A stretch of 64,000 nt of DNA from Bordetella parapertussis (GCA_945890495.1 CAMDCO010000001.1:62001-126000); one strand, 5' to 3'. Counted from the first letter of the stretch, positions 28,162 through 38,760 are shown. The notes: generated by a model from the letters alone, not told the origin. A program made the numbers and translations.

Positions 28162-29856
28162 CTACGCATACAGCAACCGGAAAGACTCACACTCGCGCAT
28201 CAGCTCGGCCTTGCTGCCCGAACAGATAACTTGCCCGTTTTGAATCAGATAAATCCGGTCGGCCATCTCCACGCTCTTCAGACGGTGGGCGATGATGATC
28301 GTGATGATGTCCGGCGCCAGCGCCCGCACCGTCTCCAGAATGGCGGCCTCGCTGGCGTTGTCGAGCGCGCTGGTCGCCTCGTCAAGAATCAGCACCGCCG
28401 GGTTGCGATACAAGGCGCGGGCAATGGCGATGCGCTGGCGCTGGCCACCAGACAAGTTGGTACCCGATTCGTTAAGCCGCGTCTCCATGCCGTTCGGTAG
28501 GGCGGCGACATGCGTCCAGATGTTCGCCTTCTCCAGCGCCGTTTGCACCCGGGCGAGATCGATCTCGGCACCGTAGGCCACATTGGCGGCGATGCTGTCG
28601 TTGAAGATATGCACGCGCTGGGTGACGATGGCGCAACGCTGCCGCACCGATTGCAGCGAATAGCGACGAATGTCGACGCCGTTGACCAGAACCTCGCCTG
28701 CCGTAGCATCAAAAAAGCGCAGCAACAGGCTGGCAATCGAGCTCTTTCCGCCGCCGCTGCCGCCCACCAGGGCGATCACCTCACCCTTGTTCACCGTCAG
28801 GCTGACCTCCACTAGGGCTGACTTCTCGCCATAACTCAGCCCGGCGTGATCCAGCGCAATCGCGTTGACCACCGCAAGCGTCGCGTCCCCGCTTTTTACC
28901 TCAGGCTGTAGCGCCAGCATCGACTGGATGCGTTCGTGCGCCGCCACCGCGTCCTGAAATTGCGCGATGGTCTGTGACAGGCGACGGATCGGGTCCACCG
29001 CCATGAACATCGCCGTCAGGAACGAAAAAAACGCGCCCACCGTCAGACTGCCGTCGATCACCTGCTGACCGCCGACATAAATCACCGCCGCGGCCGAGAA
29101 CGCCGCGAACAACTCCATCACCGGGATCACCAGCCCGCCGGTGCGCACCGATTTCATGTTGATATCAAAGCACGACTGATTGGCGCGGGCAAAGCGGTCC
29201 GCCTCGAAATCTTCGGTGTGATAGGCCTTGATCGCCTCGACATTGCTGAACATCTCGGACAGGTTAGCGGTCAGATCGGCGTTGCGCCCTTGCGCCGTGT
29301 GCGAGATCTTTTTCAGCCGTTGTGAGATCAGGCGTACCGGCAGGTACGACGCCGGAATCACCACCAGGATAAAAAATGACAACAACGGGCTTTGATAAAT
29401 CACCACGCCAATCAGCGCCGCCGCCGTCAGACTTTCGCGGATCAGGGTGGCGATATTGCCCGACACCGCGCCCTGAATACGGCCAATGTCGCCCGTAATA
29501 CGGCTAATCAACTCGCCCGAATGATGCCGGTGAAAGAACGCCAAATCAGAATGCAACAGATGCGAAAGCAGCCGGTCGCGCACCTTGCGCACGATGTCCT
29601 GGCCGACGAAGCTGATGGTGTATTCCTGCACAAACGCGCCACCGCCCTTGAGCACATAGGCCGCGATAATAAACAAGGGCACCGCCGCCAACATCTGCAT
29701 GTTCTTGTTGATAAAAATCTCGTCCAACAAGGGCTTCATCATCCACGCAATCGACGCGGAGGCCCCCGCCACCAGGAACATGGCGATAAACGCGATGATC
29801 AGCTTGCCACGATAGTGGCGATATTCCGGCAGATAGGCGCGAATCAGTTCAAACAT
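28162..29856 (-). CDS. msbA: Lipid A export ATP-binding/permease protein MsbA
   Basis: Homodimeric ABC exporter that flips lipid A-core from the inner to the outer leaflet of the inner membrane. 564 residues: six transmembrane helices in the first ~310, then the nucleotide-binding domain with Walker A VALVGGSGGGKSSIASLLL, signature NLSGGQRQRIAIARAL, Walker B AVLILDEATSALD and the H-loop IIAHRLKSV. It lies directly downstream of waaF, with start and waaF end overlapping by 8 bases, consistent with the core LPS operon. Confidence 0.93.
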   Translation of the reverse strand: MFELIRAYLPEYRHYRGKLIIAFIAMFLVAGASASIAWMMKPLLDEIFINKNMQMLAAVPLFIIAAYVLKGGGAFVQEYTISFVGQDIVRKVRDRLLSHLLHSDLAFFHRHHSGELISRITGDIGRIQGAVSGNIATLIRESLTAAALIGVVIYQSPLLSFFILVVIPASYLPVRLISQRLKKISHTAQGRNADLTANLSEMFSNVEAIKAYHTEDFEADRFARANQSCFDINMKSVRTGGLVIPVMELFAAFSAAAVIYVGGQQVIDGSLTVGAFFSFLTAMFMAVDPIRRLSQTIAQFQDAVAAHERIQSMLALQPEVKSGDATLAVVNAIALDHAGLSYGEKSALVEVSLTVNKGEVIALVGGSGGGKSSIASLLLRFFDATAGEVLVNGVDIRRYSLQSVRQRCAIVTQRVHIFNDSIAANVAYGAEIDLARVQTALEKANIWTHVAALPNGMETRLNESGTNLSGGQRQRIAIARALYRNPAVLILDEATSALDNASEAAILETVRALAPDIITIIIAHRLKSVEMADRIYLIQNGQVICSGSKAELMRECESFRLLYA

Positions 29857-30892
29857 AGGGGGTGAGTGTATCCATCTCAGCCGACACCCGCTCGGGCATC
29901 AAATGATTAAGACAATCAAAATGACCGAGCGGGCATTCGCGCTTGAAGCACGGGCTGCACGACAGGTTCAGCGACAGCACCCGCGCCTGATCGGACAGCG
30001 GCGGGGTGTAAACCGGATCGGACGAGCCATACAGCGCAATCAAGGGAACGCCCACGGCGGCGGCCACATGCATCAAACCGGAATCGTTGCTAACTACGCA
30101 ACGCGCAGCCGCCAACAGATCGACCACCTCGACCAGTGAGGTTTTCCCCGCTAGATCAACGCATTGCCCATCACTGAGCGCGTTGATCTCCGCCGTCACC
30201 GCCGCGTCCTTCTCCGAGCCAAACAACCACACCTGCCAGCCCACCTCGCGCTTGGCCCGCGCCAATGCCGCGTAATGCGCCGCCGGCCAACGCTTGGCTG
30301 GGCCATATTCCGCACCCGGACACAGGGCCAGCACGGGTGTGTCGAGATTCAGATTCAGGCGTGCAAGGCTGGCGGCTTGCGCTGCAGCATCCACCCGCAG
30401 ACAAGGATTAATGCCCCCCTCCCCCCGCGCGGGGGAGTGGTTGGGGGAGAGTGGATTCACGGCCAACAACCGATAGCGATCCACCAATCGCGGGACAGCG
30501 GCCTTGTCCAATCGCTGTGCTTCGTTGAGTAAGCCATAGCGAAACTCGCCGACAAAACCCGTCCGTACAGGGATGTTTGCAAACCAAGGCAGCAGCGCCG
30601 ACTTCCACGAATTGGGCAATACGATGGCGCGCTGATATTGACCGTTCAGCGACCGACCCAATGCCCGCCGCGCACCCCAGCCAAAACGCCCATGCCCCAC
30701 CGGCATATCGATGACACGACGAATCTCCGGCATCCGGCTCAAGATCCCCGCCGACCAGGCCGGTGCCAGCACATCAATCTCGCACGCGGGATCTTGCGCC
30801 TTCAAGGCCCGATACAGACCCTGCGCCATAATCATGTCGCCCACCCAGGACGGGCCGATGATGAGGATATTTTCGGAAATTTCAGCCGCCAC
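29849..30892 (-). CDS. waaF: Lipopolysaccharide heptosyltransferase II
   Basis: Adds the second heptose to the inner core. [23 protein letters not shown] is the WaaF N terminus; [22 protein letters not shown] and [23 protein letters not shown] are the WaaF-type signatures. The track start at 31114 runs into hldD; the GTG at 30892 gives 347 residues. Between residues ~143 and 165, [17 protein letters not shown] replaces the usual linker and is encoded by a C/G palindrome, so it looks like an in-frame repeat insertion. The end overlaps msbA. Confidence 0.93.
   Translation of the reverse strand: MAAEISENILIIGPSWVGDMIMAQGLYRALKAQDPACEIDVLAPAWSAGILSRMPEIRRVIDMPVGHGRFGWGARRALGRSLNGQYQRAIVLPNSWKSALLPWFANIPVRTGFVGEFRYGLLNEAQRLDKAAVPRLVDRYRLLAVNPLSPNHSPARGEGGINPCLRVDAAAQAASLARLNLNLDTPVLALCPGAEYGPAKRWPAAHYAALARAKREVGWQVWLFGSEKDAAVTAEINALSDGQCVDLAGKTSLVEVVDLLAAARCVVSNDSGLMHVAAAVGVPLIALYGSSDPVYTPPLSDQARVLSLNLSCSPCFKRECPLGHFDCLNHLMPERVSAEMDTLTPYV
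30411..30460. repeat. Palindromic repeat apparently inserted inside waaF
   Basis: Within the waaF coding sequence lies CTCCCCCCGCGCGGGGGAG (30419-30437), flanked by TGGTTGGGGGAGAGTGG. On the coding strand it reads [12 protein letters not shown], the translation pattern of palindromic intergenic repeats commonly seen in proteobacterial genomes. The frame stays open, so the gene tolerates it as a surface linker between the two GT-B domains. Confidence 0.6.
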
Positions 30893-31865
30893 GCCGCGTT
30901 GGATCGCCGGCGTTAAGCCAGTCCAAATACTTGGCAACGCCCTCCTCCACGCTGTGGAAGCGACCGTCATAACCTGCGGCCCGCAACGCCGAGATATCCG
31001 CCTGGGTATAGCTCTGATACGCGCCCTTGAGATGTTCGGGGAACGGCATGTATTCGATGCGGGCCTCGATCTGCCGGTGCGCGGCATGCCAGGCCACCAC
31101 CGCCCGCGCCACATCGTTGAAGGGCTGCGCGCGGCCCGTGCCTAGATTGAAGATGCCCGATTGGCCCGGGTGATCAAGGAACCACAGGTTCACCGCCGCC
31201 GCATCCTCGACAAACACAAAGTCGCGCTGCTGCTCACCATCGCCATAACCCTCGGTGCCGGCAAACAGCTTGGCGACACCGTTGGCCAAGATCTGGTTGT
31301 TGAAATGGAAGGGCGTCGAGGACATCGATCCCTTGTGCGCCTCGCGTGGGCCATAGACATTGAAATAGCGGAAACCGACCACCTGATGCTTGAGTTGCCC
31401 AGCCAGGCTGCGCACATACTGATCGAACTGAAACTTGGAGTAGGCGTACATGTTGATCGGCTTTTCAGCGCTGCGTTCCTCGCGGAAGCCGTTCTCGGCC
31501 AAGCCGTAAACGGAGGCGGACGAGGCGTACAGATATTGCGCGCCGATGGCCTGGCACCAATGCAGCAAGGCCTTGGAGTATTCAAAGTTGTTGCGCATGA
31601 TGAACTGGCCGTCCCACTCGGTGGTCGCCGAGCAGGCCCCCAAGTGAAACACGGCCTCAACCCGGCCAAAGTCATGCCCGGACAACACCCGCGCCATGAA
31701 ATCCTCACGATCGAGGTAATCACGGATGTTGAGATCGGCCAGATTGCGCATCTTGCGACCGTTCTTCATGTGGTCCACGACCAGGATGTCGGTGATACCA
31801 CGCGCATTGAGCATGGCGATGATGTTGCTGCCAATCAGTCCGGCTCCGCCGGTGACGATGATCAT
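30882..31865 (-). CDS. hldD: ADP-L-glycero-D-manno-heptose 6-epimerase
   Basis: Last step of ADP-heptose synthesis, epimerising ADP-D,D-heptose to ADP-L,D-heptose with NADP bound in a Rossmann fold. [23 protein letters not shown] is the nucleotide motif; [14 protein letters not shown] carries family Ser/Thr, and YASSASVYG plus YAYSKFQFD gives the Tyr-x3-Lys catalytic pair. The ATG at 31865 follows AAGGAAGGAAACTGAA, a good ribosome site, giving 327 residues. It is one base from the hldE stop. Confidence 0.95.
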   Translation of the reverse strand: MIIVTGGAGLIGSNIIAMLNARGITDILVVDHMKNGRKMRNLADLNIRDYLDREDFMARVLSGHDFGRVEAVFHLGACSATTEWDGQFIMRNNFEYSKALLHWCQAIGAQYLYASSASVYGLAENGFREERSAEKPINMYAYSKFQFDQYVRSLAGQLKHQVVGFRYFNVYGPREAHKGSMSSTPFHFNNQILANGVAKLFAGTEGYGDGEQQRDFVFVEDAAAVNLWFLDHPGQSGIFNLGTGRAQPFNDVARAVVAWHAAHRQIEARIEYMPFPEHLKGAYQSYTQADISALRAAGYDGRFHSVEEGVAKYLDWLNAGDPTRRGG

Positions 31866-31866
31866 T

Positions 31867-33291
31867 TCAGTTTCCTTCCTTAATTTTTGCAATCACAGCG
31901 CTGGTCGAATGTCCCGCCAGAAAATCGAGGATCTGCACCCGGCCGCCCGCCGCCTTGACACAGTCAGCCCCGGCGACCTGATCCTCGGTGTAGTCACCGC
32001 CCTTGACCAGAACATCCGGAAGCACCTTGCAATACAGGCGTTCGGGGGTGTCCTCACTAAACGGCACGACCCAATCGACACAGGCCAGCGCGGACAGCAT
32101 ACGCATCCGCGTGGTCAGGTTGTTAATCGGACGCGTGTCGCCCTTCAAGCGCCGCACCGAGGCGTCGTCGTTCACCGCCACCACCAACCGGTCGCCCAGG
32201 GCGCGGGCCTTTTCCAGATAGTCGATGTGACCGGGATGGAGGATGTCGAAACAGCCATTGGTCATCACGATGCGCTCACCGCTGGCACGCGCCGCGTGCA
32301 TCTGCGCCAGCAATTCATCCTCGCCACAGACGCCGCGACAGCACGACTCCGTACCACCACGCACCGCCCGCGCCAGTTCGGCCGGGCTGACCGTGGCCGT
32401 ACCCAGCTTGGCCACCACAATGCCGGCGGCGATGTTGGACAGCGCCACGGCCTCGTCCAGCGCCATACCCGCCGCAATCGCCGCGCCCAAGGTCGCCACC
32501 ACGGTATCGCCCGCGCCGGTGACATCAAACACCTCTTGCGCCCGCGTCGGCAGGTGCAAGGGCGCGTGGCCGCGTGCCAGCAGGGTCATGCCCTTTTCGC
32601 TGCGCGTCACCAGGATCGCGTCCATATCCAGCGCATCGCGCAAGGCGATACCACGCTGCTCAATCTCGGTCTCGGTCTCGCAATGGCCGACCACGGCCTC
32701 GAACTCAGACAGGTTGGGCGTCATCAGGGTCGCGCCGCGATAGCGTTCGAAGTCCGTGCCCTTGGGGTCCACGATCACCGGTTTTCCGGCGGCCCGCGCC
32801 GCCTTGACCAAATCGGCCGAGCGACGCAGCACACCCTTGGCATAATCGGACAGGATCACCGCATCGACATCCGCCAAGCGCGCCGCAAAATCGGCCTGCA
32901 GCGCCTCCGCATCCCAGTTGGGAAAGTGATCTTCAAAATCGAGCCGAATCAATTGCTGATGGCGCGACAGGATGCGCAGCTTGGTAATCGTCTTGCTGCC
33001 CGGCACGCGCTGCAACCGGCAGTCCACACCGCGCTCCCGTAACAACGCCTCGACCTGATCGGCAGTCGCGTCCTGCCCAGCCAAGCCCAGCAGTTTGATT
33101 TCCGCCCCCAGCACAGCAGCATTCAAGGCCACATTGCCCGCGCCACCCAGCCGCGCATCGATCTGATCGACCCGCACCACCGGCACCGGCGCCTCGGGCG
33201 AGATGCGCGAGGTAGACCCGTGCCAATAACTATCGAGCATCACATCGCCGACAATCAGCAGGCGGGCTTGAGTGAAATCGGGCAGGTTCAT
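31867..33291 (-). CDS. hldE: Bifunctional heptose 7-phosphate kinase / heptose 1-phosphate adenyltransferase
   Basis: 474-residue fusion. The N-terminal ~315 residues are a PfkB-type kinase ([50 protein letters not shown]) that phosphorylates heptose 7-phosphate at C1. The C-terminal ~130 residues are a nucleotidyltransferase ([20 protein letters not shown] with the HxGH motif) that makes ADP-heptose. It is divergent from gmhA, the enzyme that makes its substrate, so the shared 61-base region probably drives both directions. Confidence 0.96.
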   Translation of the reverse strand: MNLPDFTQARLLIVGDVMLDSYWHGSTSRISPEAPVPVVRVDQIDARLGGAGNVALNAAVLGAEIKLLGLAGQDATADQVEALLRERGVDCRLQRVPGSKTITKLRILSRHQQLIRLDFEDHFPNWDAEALQADFAARLADVDAVILSDYAKGVLRRSADLVKAARAAGKPVIVDPKGTDFERYRGATLMTPNLSEFEAVVGHCETETEIEQRGIALRDALDMDAILVTRSEKGMTLLARGHAPLHLPTRAQEVFDVTGAGDTVVATLGAAIAAGMALDEAVALSNIAAGIVVAKLGTATVSPAELARAVRGGTESCCRGVCGEDELLAQMHAARASGERIVMTNGCFDILHPGHIDYLEKARALGDRLVVAVNDDASVRRLKGDTRPINNLTTRMRMLSALACVDWVVPFSEDTPERLYCKVLPDVLVKGGDYTEDQVAGADCVKAAGGRVQILDFLAGHSTSAVIAKIKEGN

Positions 33292-33352
33292 GAAAAGTTA
33301 GGCACAATGCCCCTTGTCTTTAATGAGCGGATTCTAGCCGCAAGCCGAAACC

Positions 33353-33913
33353 ATGTCTCAAATTCTGAACATTCTTGAAGCCCATCGCCACGCGGTGGCG
33401 CAACTGACCCCACTGGCGGCCCTGATCGAGTCGCACGGCCAGTTTCTCATCGACACCCTGAAGGGCGGCCACAAGATCCTGCTCTGCGGGAACGGCGGTA
33501 GCGCCTCCGATGCGCAACACATCGCCACCGAACTAACCTGTCGTTTTGAGACTAACCGTCGCGGCTTGCCGGCCATTGCCCTGACCACCGACACCTCGGC
33601 CCTCACCGCCATTGGCAACGATTTTGGTTTCGAGCGCGTCTTCGCCCGTCAGGTGGAGGCCTTGGCGCAACCCGGCGATTGCCTGATCGGCATCACCACC
33701 AGCGGCAGCAGCCCCAATGTCGTTGCGGCCATCACCGCCGCCAAGGCGCTCGGGGTTTCGACACTGGGCTTGGTGGGACGCGATGGCGGGATGTTGCGCG
33801 ATCAATGCGACCGTGTGCTGATCGTCCCTGCACAGGACACCGCGCGGGTCCAAGAATGTCACATCCTCATCGGCCACATCTGGTGCGCGATGGTGGATGC
33901 CGCCTTCAGTTGA
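33353..33913 (+). CDS. gmhA: Phosphoheptose isomerase (sedoheptulose 7-phosphate isomerase)
   Basis: First step of the heptose pathway: sedoheptulose 7-phosphate to D-glycero-D-manno-heptose 7-phosphate. 186-residue SIS-domain protein with ILLCGNGGSASDAQHIATEL, the phosphosugar-binding loop, GITTSGSSPNVVAAITAAKA, and a C-terminal ECHILIGHIWCAMVD with Glu and His metal/catalytic residues. The ATG at 33353 starts MSQILNILEAHRH. A TTCAGTTGACC direct repeat lies at its 3' end before convergent mgtE. Confidence 0.93.
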   Translation: MSQILNILEAHRHAVAQLTPLAALIESHGQFLIDTLKGGHKILLCGNGGSASDAQHIATELTCRFETNRRGLPAIALTTDTSALTAIGNDFGFERVFARQVEALAQPGDCLIGITTSGSSPNVVAAITAAKALGVSTLGLVGRDGGMLRDQCDRVLIVPAQDTARVQECHILIGHIWCAMVDAAFS

Positions 33914-33937
33914 CCGTTCAGTTGACCCTTCAGCAGG

Positions 33938-35380
33938 TCAAAGCAAAAACACCGTCGCCAAGCCGAGGAAGATAAAAAATCCCATCGAATCGGTGATGAA
34001 GGTGAGCAGGACATGGGCCCCAAAGGCGGGGTCGTGGCCAAAGCGGACGATCAGGTTGGGCGCCCAATAACCCGCGATCGACGACACCATCAGGTTAAGT
34101 AGCATGGCGGTCGTCATGACCACCGCAAGCGGCAGGTTGTCATACAACAGGTAGGTGACAACCCCCATGATGCTGCCCCAGACGATGCCGTTGAGTAGCG
34201 CAATACCCATTTCCTTGAGCATGAGACGCTTGGCGTTGTCCTTGGAGATGATGTTGAGTGCCATGCCGCGCACCACCAAGGTCAGGGTCTGACTGCCGGC
34301 GTTGCCGCCCATGCCGGCGACAATGGGCATCAGCGCCGCCAACGCCGCGAGCTGGATAATCGATTCTTCAAAGGCCCCGATCACGCGCGAGGCAAACAGG
34401 GCCGTACACAGGTTGATGCCCAGCCATAGCCAACGGTTCTTGGCCGCCTTCCACACGGTGGAGAACAGGTCTTCCTCTTCACGCAGACCCGCCGCCTGTA
34501 GCATATCGGCCTCGGCCTCGGCACGGATGTGGTCCATCATCACATCGACGGTAAGACGGCCGACCAAGATGCCGCGTGGATCGACCACCGGGGCTGTCAC
34601 CAAGTCATAGCGTTCGAAGGCCTGGGCCGCATCGCTCGCCGGATCAGAGGGGTGAAAGAGCACCGGGTCATCGCTCATCACGGCCGCGACATGGACCTCC
34701 GGGTCGTGCACCAGCATGCGTTTCAGCGGCAAGGTGCCAATCAGTCGACCATTGCGTTCGACCACAAACAACTTGTCAGAGTGCGGCGGCAATTCACCGA
34801 GGAAGCGCAGATAGCGCAGGGCGACCTCAAGCGTGATATCGGCGCGGATGGTGACAAAGTCGTAATCCATCATCCCGCCGACCGAATGCTCGTCGTAAGA
34901 GAGCGAACTTTCCACCTGAGCGCGCTTGGCCGCGTCCAGGGATTTCATCAACTCCTGAACAACATCCTTCGGTAGATCGGGGGCCAGATCAGCGATCTCA
35001 TCGGTATCCAGGCCGGCAGCGGCGGCCACCAGTTCGCGGTTGTCCATCGCATCGATGAGCGATTCGCGCACCGCGTCAGAGACCTCAAGGAGGATGTCGC
35101 CGTCGCGATCGGCCTTGACCCGTTCCCAAACAAGGAGACGATCCTCCAGCGGCAAGGCCTCAAGGATGTAGGCCACATCGGCCGGGTGCAACTGATCGAG
35201 CTTCTTTTGCAACTCGGCCAGATTCTGCTTGTGCACCAAACCCTCGATCAAGTCGTGGCGCGGCATGGCCTGCTTGTGAACGAGCGATTCCACCAGCTTC
35301 TGCCGCGCGATGATGTCCGTCACCTGCCGCAGGCTGTCTTCGACATGATTCTTGCTGTGGTCTTCGTGGTTCTCGCTCAT
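33938..35380 (-). CDS. mgtE: Magnesium transporter MgtE
   Basis: 480-residue Mg2+ channel. An N-terminal MgtE-N superhelical domain (LHPADVAYILEALPLEDRLLVWE) is followed by two CBS domains (about residues 165-285) that sense cytosolic Mg2+, then five transmembrane helices in the last ~170 residues. LMPIVAGMGGNAGSQTLTLVVRGMAL is the pore-region signature. Single gene, convergent with gmhA; its downstream genes are unrelated. Confidence 0.95.
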   Translation of the reverse strand: MSENHEDHSKNHVEDSLRQVTDIIARQKLVESLVHKQAMPRHDLIEGLVHKQNLAELQKKLDQLHPADVAYILEALPLEDRLLVWERVKADRDGDILLEVSDAVRESLIDAMDNRELVAAAAGLDTDEIADLAPDLPKDVVQELMKSLDAAKRAQVESSLSYDEHSVGGMMDYDFVTIRADITLEVALRYLRFLGELPPHSDKLFVVERNGRLIGTLPLKRMLVHDPEVHVAAVMSDDPVLFHPSDPASDAAQAFERYDLVTAPVVDPRGILVGRLTVDVMMDHIRAEAEADMLQAAGLREEEDLFSTVWKAAKNRWLWLGINLCTALFASRVIGAFEESIIQLAALAALMPIVAGMGGNAGSQTLTLVVRGMALNIISKDNAKRLMLKEMGIALLNGIVWGSIMGVVTYLLYDNLPLAVVMTTAMLLNLMVSSIAGYWAPNLIVRFGHDPAFGAHVLLTFITDSMGFFIFLGLATVFLL

Positions 35381-35473
35381 CGCTGGGGCTCTTTGCCTAT
35401 CCTCGTACGCTGTGGGCTACAGCGGGCTCATGACGCGGTTCCGTATCCATTGGGCGGCGATAGTAGCACCGCC

Positions 35474-35499
35474 AGGGCAGGCACAGGGCCTGCCCCTAC
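35474..35499. repeat. Dispersed palindromic repeat (short copy)
   Basis: AGGGCAGGCACAGGGCCTGC followed by CCCTAC, the same hairpin family as at 27.99 kb. It is located in the gap between the mgtE start and the mtgA stop, so it could end the aroE-mtgA transcript. No gene is seen in the 127-base gap. Confidence 0.6.
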
Positions 35500-35507
35500 A
35501 GGTGAAA

Positions 35508-36188
35508 TTATCGCGGCACGCTGACCTTCCACATCCGCTCGGCGATGATGCCCTGCCGCTTGAGCAGACCCGGCGCCCCACGATGGGTTTCGTAATAGCG
35601 CGGACGCGGGATCATGGCGGCCAGATGCGCCGCCTCACCAGGGCCAATGCTCGCCGCCGTGCCCCCAAAATAGCGTTGCGATGCCGCCTCAGCGCCATAC
35701 ACCCCATTGCCCCATTCGATGACATTGAGATAGACCTCGAGGATGCGGCGTTTGCTCCAGATCGTCTCAATCATCACCGTAATTACTGCCTCCTCGGCCT
35801 TGCGCAAGGGGTTTTTCGAGGCCGAAAGGAACAGGTTCTTGGCCAGTTGCTGGCTGATGGTCGAACCGCCAGCGGCAAAACGGCGCTTTTTGATGTTCTT
35901 CTCCACCGCCTTTTCGATGCCCTCCCAGTCAAAGCCTTCATGCGCGATGAAGCTACTGTCCTCCGCCGCGACGACGGCCCGCTTGAGATGAATGGAGATG
36001 CGCCCGTACTCTACCCAGCGATGTTTGAGCTGCGCCTGTGGTCGTTTTTCCTGCAAGCGCTCAAGCCCCGCCTCCATGAAGGCCGTCTCGCCCGGGTTGA
36101 AGTGCATCCACCACAGGACATGGCCCAGATACCAGCCTTGCAACAACAGCAGCGCCAGCAGGCCGTAATAGAAGAGGCGCTTGATCAT
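35508..36188 (-). CDS. mtgA: Monofunctional biosynthetic peptidoglycan transglycosylase
   Basis: GT51 enzyme polymerising lipid II into glycan strands in the periplasm. 226 residues with one N-terminal membrane anchor ([18 protein letters not shown]). The catalytic Glu is in [46 protein letters not shown] and [21 protein letters not shown] are the remaining GT51 motifs. The ATG at 36188 overlaps the aroE stop (ATGA); the track's longer start lies inside aroE. Confidence 0.94.
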   Translation of the reverse strand: MIKRLFYYGLLALLLLQGWYLGHVLWWMHFNPGETAFMEAGLERLQEKRPQAQLKHRWVEYGRISIHLKRAVVAAEDSSFIAHEGFDWEGIEKAVEKNIKKRRFAAGGSTISQQLAKNLFLSASKNPLRKAEEAVITVMIETIWSKRRILEVYLNVIEWGNGVYGAEAASQRYFGGTAASIGPGEAAHLAAMIPRPRYYETHRGAPGLLKRQGIIAERMWKVSVPR

Positions 36189-36994
36189 GACCCCGCCCGT
36201 TCCGCGAGCAGGGTCGCCAGCACGGGGGCCGTCTCTGGCCGCACGCCACGCCACAACCAGAAGGCCTCAGCCGCTTGCTCCACCAACATGCCCAACCCGT
36301 CAGCGATACGCGCCCCGTGCGCCAACGCAAAGCGCAGAAAGGGCGTTTCGCGACCGTACATCATGTCGTACGCCAAGGCATCAGGTGCAAAGACCGTCTC
36401 GGGCAAGGGCGGCATCTCGCCGGCCAGGCTGGCGGCGGTGGCATTGATCACGACATCAAAGGGTTGATCCGGGATCGCATCGAACCCACCGCCGGCACAG
36501 CCGAACATCCGGGCCAGTTCGACCGCCTTGGTCGCTGTACGATTGGCTATAAAAAGGCTTTCTGGTTGCATCGCCCAGAGTGGCCCGAGGACGCCGCGCG
36601 TCGCGCCCCCAGCGCCCAGCACTAGAATGCGCTTGCCGGCCAGGCTGTACTGCAGATTCAGCGTCAGATCCCGCACCAAACCCACGCCATCGGTGTTGTC
36701 GCCGACGATCTCCGAGCCTTCCAGCGTCAGCGTGTTGACGGCCCCCGCCTGCCGCGCCCGGTCGCTCAGACGCGTCGCCAGACGATAGGCCTCCTCCTTG
36801 AACGGGACGGTCACATTGGCACCCCGCCCGCCCGCCGCACCGAAGGCACTCAACGCCGCCTCAAAACCGTTCAAAGGGACCAAGCTCGCCGTGTAGATCA
36901 GATCCTGCGCGGTTTGGACAGCAAACGCGGCGTGGATACGCGGCGACTTGGAGTGTTCGATGGGGTGGCCAAAAACCGTATAGCGATCCGTCAT
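36185..36994 (-). CDS. aroE: Shikimate dehydrogenase
   Basis: NADP-dependent reduction of 3-dehydroshikimate to shikimate. 269 residues: [16 protein letters not shown] (shikimate-binding Ser pair), [14 protein letters not shown] with the catalytic Lys, [13 protein letters not shown] with the Asp, and the NADP loop [22 protein letters not shown] contributes NADP selectivity. It is the first gene of a two-gene unit with mtgA. Confidence 0.95.
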   Translation of the reverse strand: MTDRYTVFGHPIEHSKSPRIHAAFAVQTAQDLIYTASLVPLNGFEAALSAFGAAGGRGANVTVPFKEEAYRLATRLSDRARQAGAVNTLTLEGSEIVGDNTDGVGLVRDLTLNLQYSLAGKRILVLGAGGATRGVLGPLWAMQPESLFIANRTATKAVELARMFGCAGGGFDAIPDQPFDVVINATAASLAGEMPPLPETVFAPDALAYDMMYGRETPFLRFALAHGARIADGLGMLVEQAAEAFWLWRGVRPETAPVLATLLAERAGS

Positions 36995-37067
36995 GGCATC
37001 ATTCGCAGATAAAGTCGTACAGGGTCAGCAGTGCCCGGATTCTAATCGAAATACCGTATCACCAAAC

Positions 37068-37104
37068 GCACCATTATGGTGCATATAACGCACAATAATG
37101 GTGC
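37068..37104. promoter_or_regulatory. Two NtrC-type enhancer sites upstream of glnA
   Basis: GCACCATTATGGTGC (37068-37082) and GCACAATAATGGTGC (37090-37104) match the NtrC dyad GCACN5-7GGTGC. Their centres are 22 bases apart, two helical turns, so dimers would face the same side. They sit about 95 and 117 bases upstream of the predicted sigma-54 start site, a usual NtrC enhancer distance. Confidence 0.85.
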
Positions 37105-37165
37105 CAAAAAAACACCGAACCCGCCTATCTCCTTGTGGCACAATGGCGTTTGAACTCGGGAGGTG

Positions 37166-37181
37166 TGGCATGGATCCTGCT
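37166..37181 (+). promoter_or_regulatory. Sigma-54 promoter of glnA
   Basis: TGGCAT-GGATC-CTGCT has GG and GC at the required -24/-12 spacing and resembles other glnA sigma-54 promoters. The predicted start site is about 37192, leaving a ~49-base leader with AAGGAGC before the ATG at 37241. A nearby TGGCAC at 37137 lacks a -12 GC and was rejected. Confidence 0.75.
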
Positions 37182-37240
37182 TTTAAAACCCCGGTTTCCG
37201 TTTTTTTACCCATACCCTGAATATTGCAAGGAGCTTTAAG

Positions 37241-38650
37241 ATGGCTGTCGCTGATGTAATGCAAATGATCGCGGACAACGATATCAAGTTCGTCGATTTC
37301 CGTTTCACCGATACACTGGGCAAGGAACAGCATGTCACCGTGCCTGTATCCGCCTTTGACGAAGACAAGTTCACCGACGGTCACGCCTTTGACGGCTCCT
37401 CGATCGCCGGCTGGAAGGGCATCCAGGCCTCCGACATGCTGCTGATGCCGGATCCGGACACGGCCAACCTCGACCCGTTCATGGACGAGCCAACCCTGAT
37501 CCTGTCCTGTGATGTCATCGAGCCGGACACCGGCAAGGGCTACGACCGTTGCCCGCGCTCCATCGCCAAGCGCGCCGAGGCCTATCTGCAGGCCTCCGGC
37601 ATTGGCGACACCGCCTACTTCGGCCCGGAACCCGAGTTCTTCATTTTTGATTCCGTGACCTGGCACACCGACATGTCCGGCACCCATGTCCAGATCGAGT
37701 CCGAAGAGGCCGCCTGGTCCTCCGGCAAGAAATATGAAGGCGGCAACATGGGCCACCGTCCGGGCGTCAAGGGCGGCTACTTCCCCGTCCCGCCGGTCGA
37801 TTCCCTGCATGACATCCGCGGCGCCATGGTCATGGCCCTCGAAGAGATGGGCGTACCGGTCGAGGTGCATCACCACGAGGTCGCCACCGCCGGTCAGTGC
37901 GAGATCGGTACCGTGTTCTCCACCCTGGTGAAGCGCGCCGACTGGACCCAAGTCCTGAAATATGTGGTGCACAATGTGGCCCACAGCTACGGCAAGACCG
38001 CCACCTTCATGCCCAAGCCCATCGTTGGTGACAACGGCTCCGGCATGCATGTGCACCAGTCGATCTGGAAAGATGGCAAGAACCTGTTCGCTGGCAACGG
38101 CTACGCCGGCCTGTCCGAGATGGCCCTGTTCTACATCGGCGGCATCATCAAGCACGCCAAGGCCCTGAACGCCATCACCAACCCGGGTACCAACTCCTAC
38201 AAGCGTCTGGTCCCCGGCTACGAGGCCCCGGTCATGCTGGCCTACTCGGCTCGCAACCGTTCCGCGTCGATCCGCATCCCGCATGTTTCCAGCGACAAGG
38301 CCCGCCGCATCGAGACCCGTTTCCCGGACCCGTCCGCCAACCCGTATCTGTGCTTCGCCGCCCTGATGATGGCCGGCCTCGACGGCATCCAGAACAAGAT
38401 CCACCCCGGCGATGCCGCCAGCAAGAACCTGTACGACCTGCCGCCGGAAGAAGAGGCCAACATCCCCAAGGTCTGTTCCAGCCTAGAGATGGCCCTCGAC
38501 AACCTGGCCGCAGACCACGAGTTCCTCACCCGTGGCGGCGTGTTCTCGAAGGAATGGATCGAGTCCTACATCGAGCTCAAGATGGCCGAAGTCACGCGTT
38601 TCCGCATGACCACCCATCCGGTCGAGTTCGAGATGTACTACTCGCTGTAA
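37241..38650 (+). CDS. glnA: Glutamine synthetase type I
   Basis: ATP-dependent synthesis of glutamine from glutamate and ammonia; dodecameric GSI. 469 residues is standard. [11 protein letters not shown], the active-site block PEPEFFIFD, the ATP-binding [15 protein letters not shown] and the adenylylation Tyr in [13 protein letters not shown] (about residue 397) are all present, so it should be controlled by GlnE adenylylation. Codon use is strongly biased to C-ending codons, as expected for a highly expressed gene. NtrC/sigma-54 signals lie upstream and a terminator downstream. Confidence 0.98.
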   Translation: MAVADVMQMIADNDIKFVDFRFTDTLGKEQHVTVPVSAFDEDKFTDGHAFDGSSIAGWKGIQASDMLLMPDPDTANLDPFMDEPTLILSCDVIEPDTGKGYDRCPRSIAKRAEAYLQASGIGDTAYFGPEPEFFIFDSVTWHTDMSGTHVQIESEEAAWSSGKKYEGGNMGHRPGVKGGYFPVPPVDSLHDIRGAMVMALEEMGVPVEVHHHEVATAGQCEIGTVFSTLVKRADWTQVLKYVVHNVAHSYGKTATFMPKPIVGDNGSGMHVHQSIWKDGKNLFAGNGYAGLSEMALFYIGGIIKHAKALNAITNPGTNSYKRLVPGYEAPVMLAYSARNRSASIRIPHVSSDKARRIETRFPDPSANPYLCFAALMMAGLDGIQNKIHPGDAASKNLYDLPPEEEANIPKVCSSLEMALDNLAADHEFLTRGGVFSKEWIESYIELKMAEVTRFRMTTHPVEFEMYYSL

Positions 38651-38680
38651 GCACTTCCGTTAGCCCTTCGGGGCTTACGC

Positions 38681-38711
38681 AAAAAGGCGGCCGCAAGGTC
38701 GCCTTTTTTAT
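38681..38711 (+). terminator. Rho-independent terminator of glnA
   Basis: Hairpin GGCGGCC-GCAA-GGTCGCC followed by TTTTTTTA, about 35 bases after the glnA stop. A smaller GCCCTTCGGGGC hairpin lies before it. It separates glnA from ntrBC, which therefore need their own promoter. Confidence 0.85.
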
Positions 38712-38760
38712 CGGCCAGGGGGCGAGCCTCCCACAATTAAAAAACCCATTGCACCCCTGT

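Noticed and set aside
31726-33042. 438-residue plus-strand ORF opposite hldE
   Set aside because: Shadow of hldE and hldD; no recognisable domain.
37137-37152. TGGCACAATGGCGTTT as glnA sigma-54 promoter
   Set aside because: The -24 half is good but there is no GC at -12 spacing; the site at 37166 fits better.
37025-38404. 459-residue ORF on the minus strand opposite glnA
   Set aside because: Shadow frame of the strongly codon-biased glnA; no family resemblance and it would cover the NtrC/sigma-54 region.
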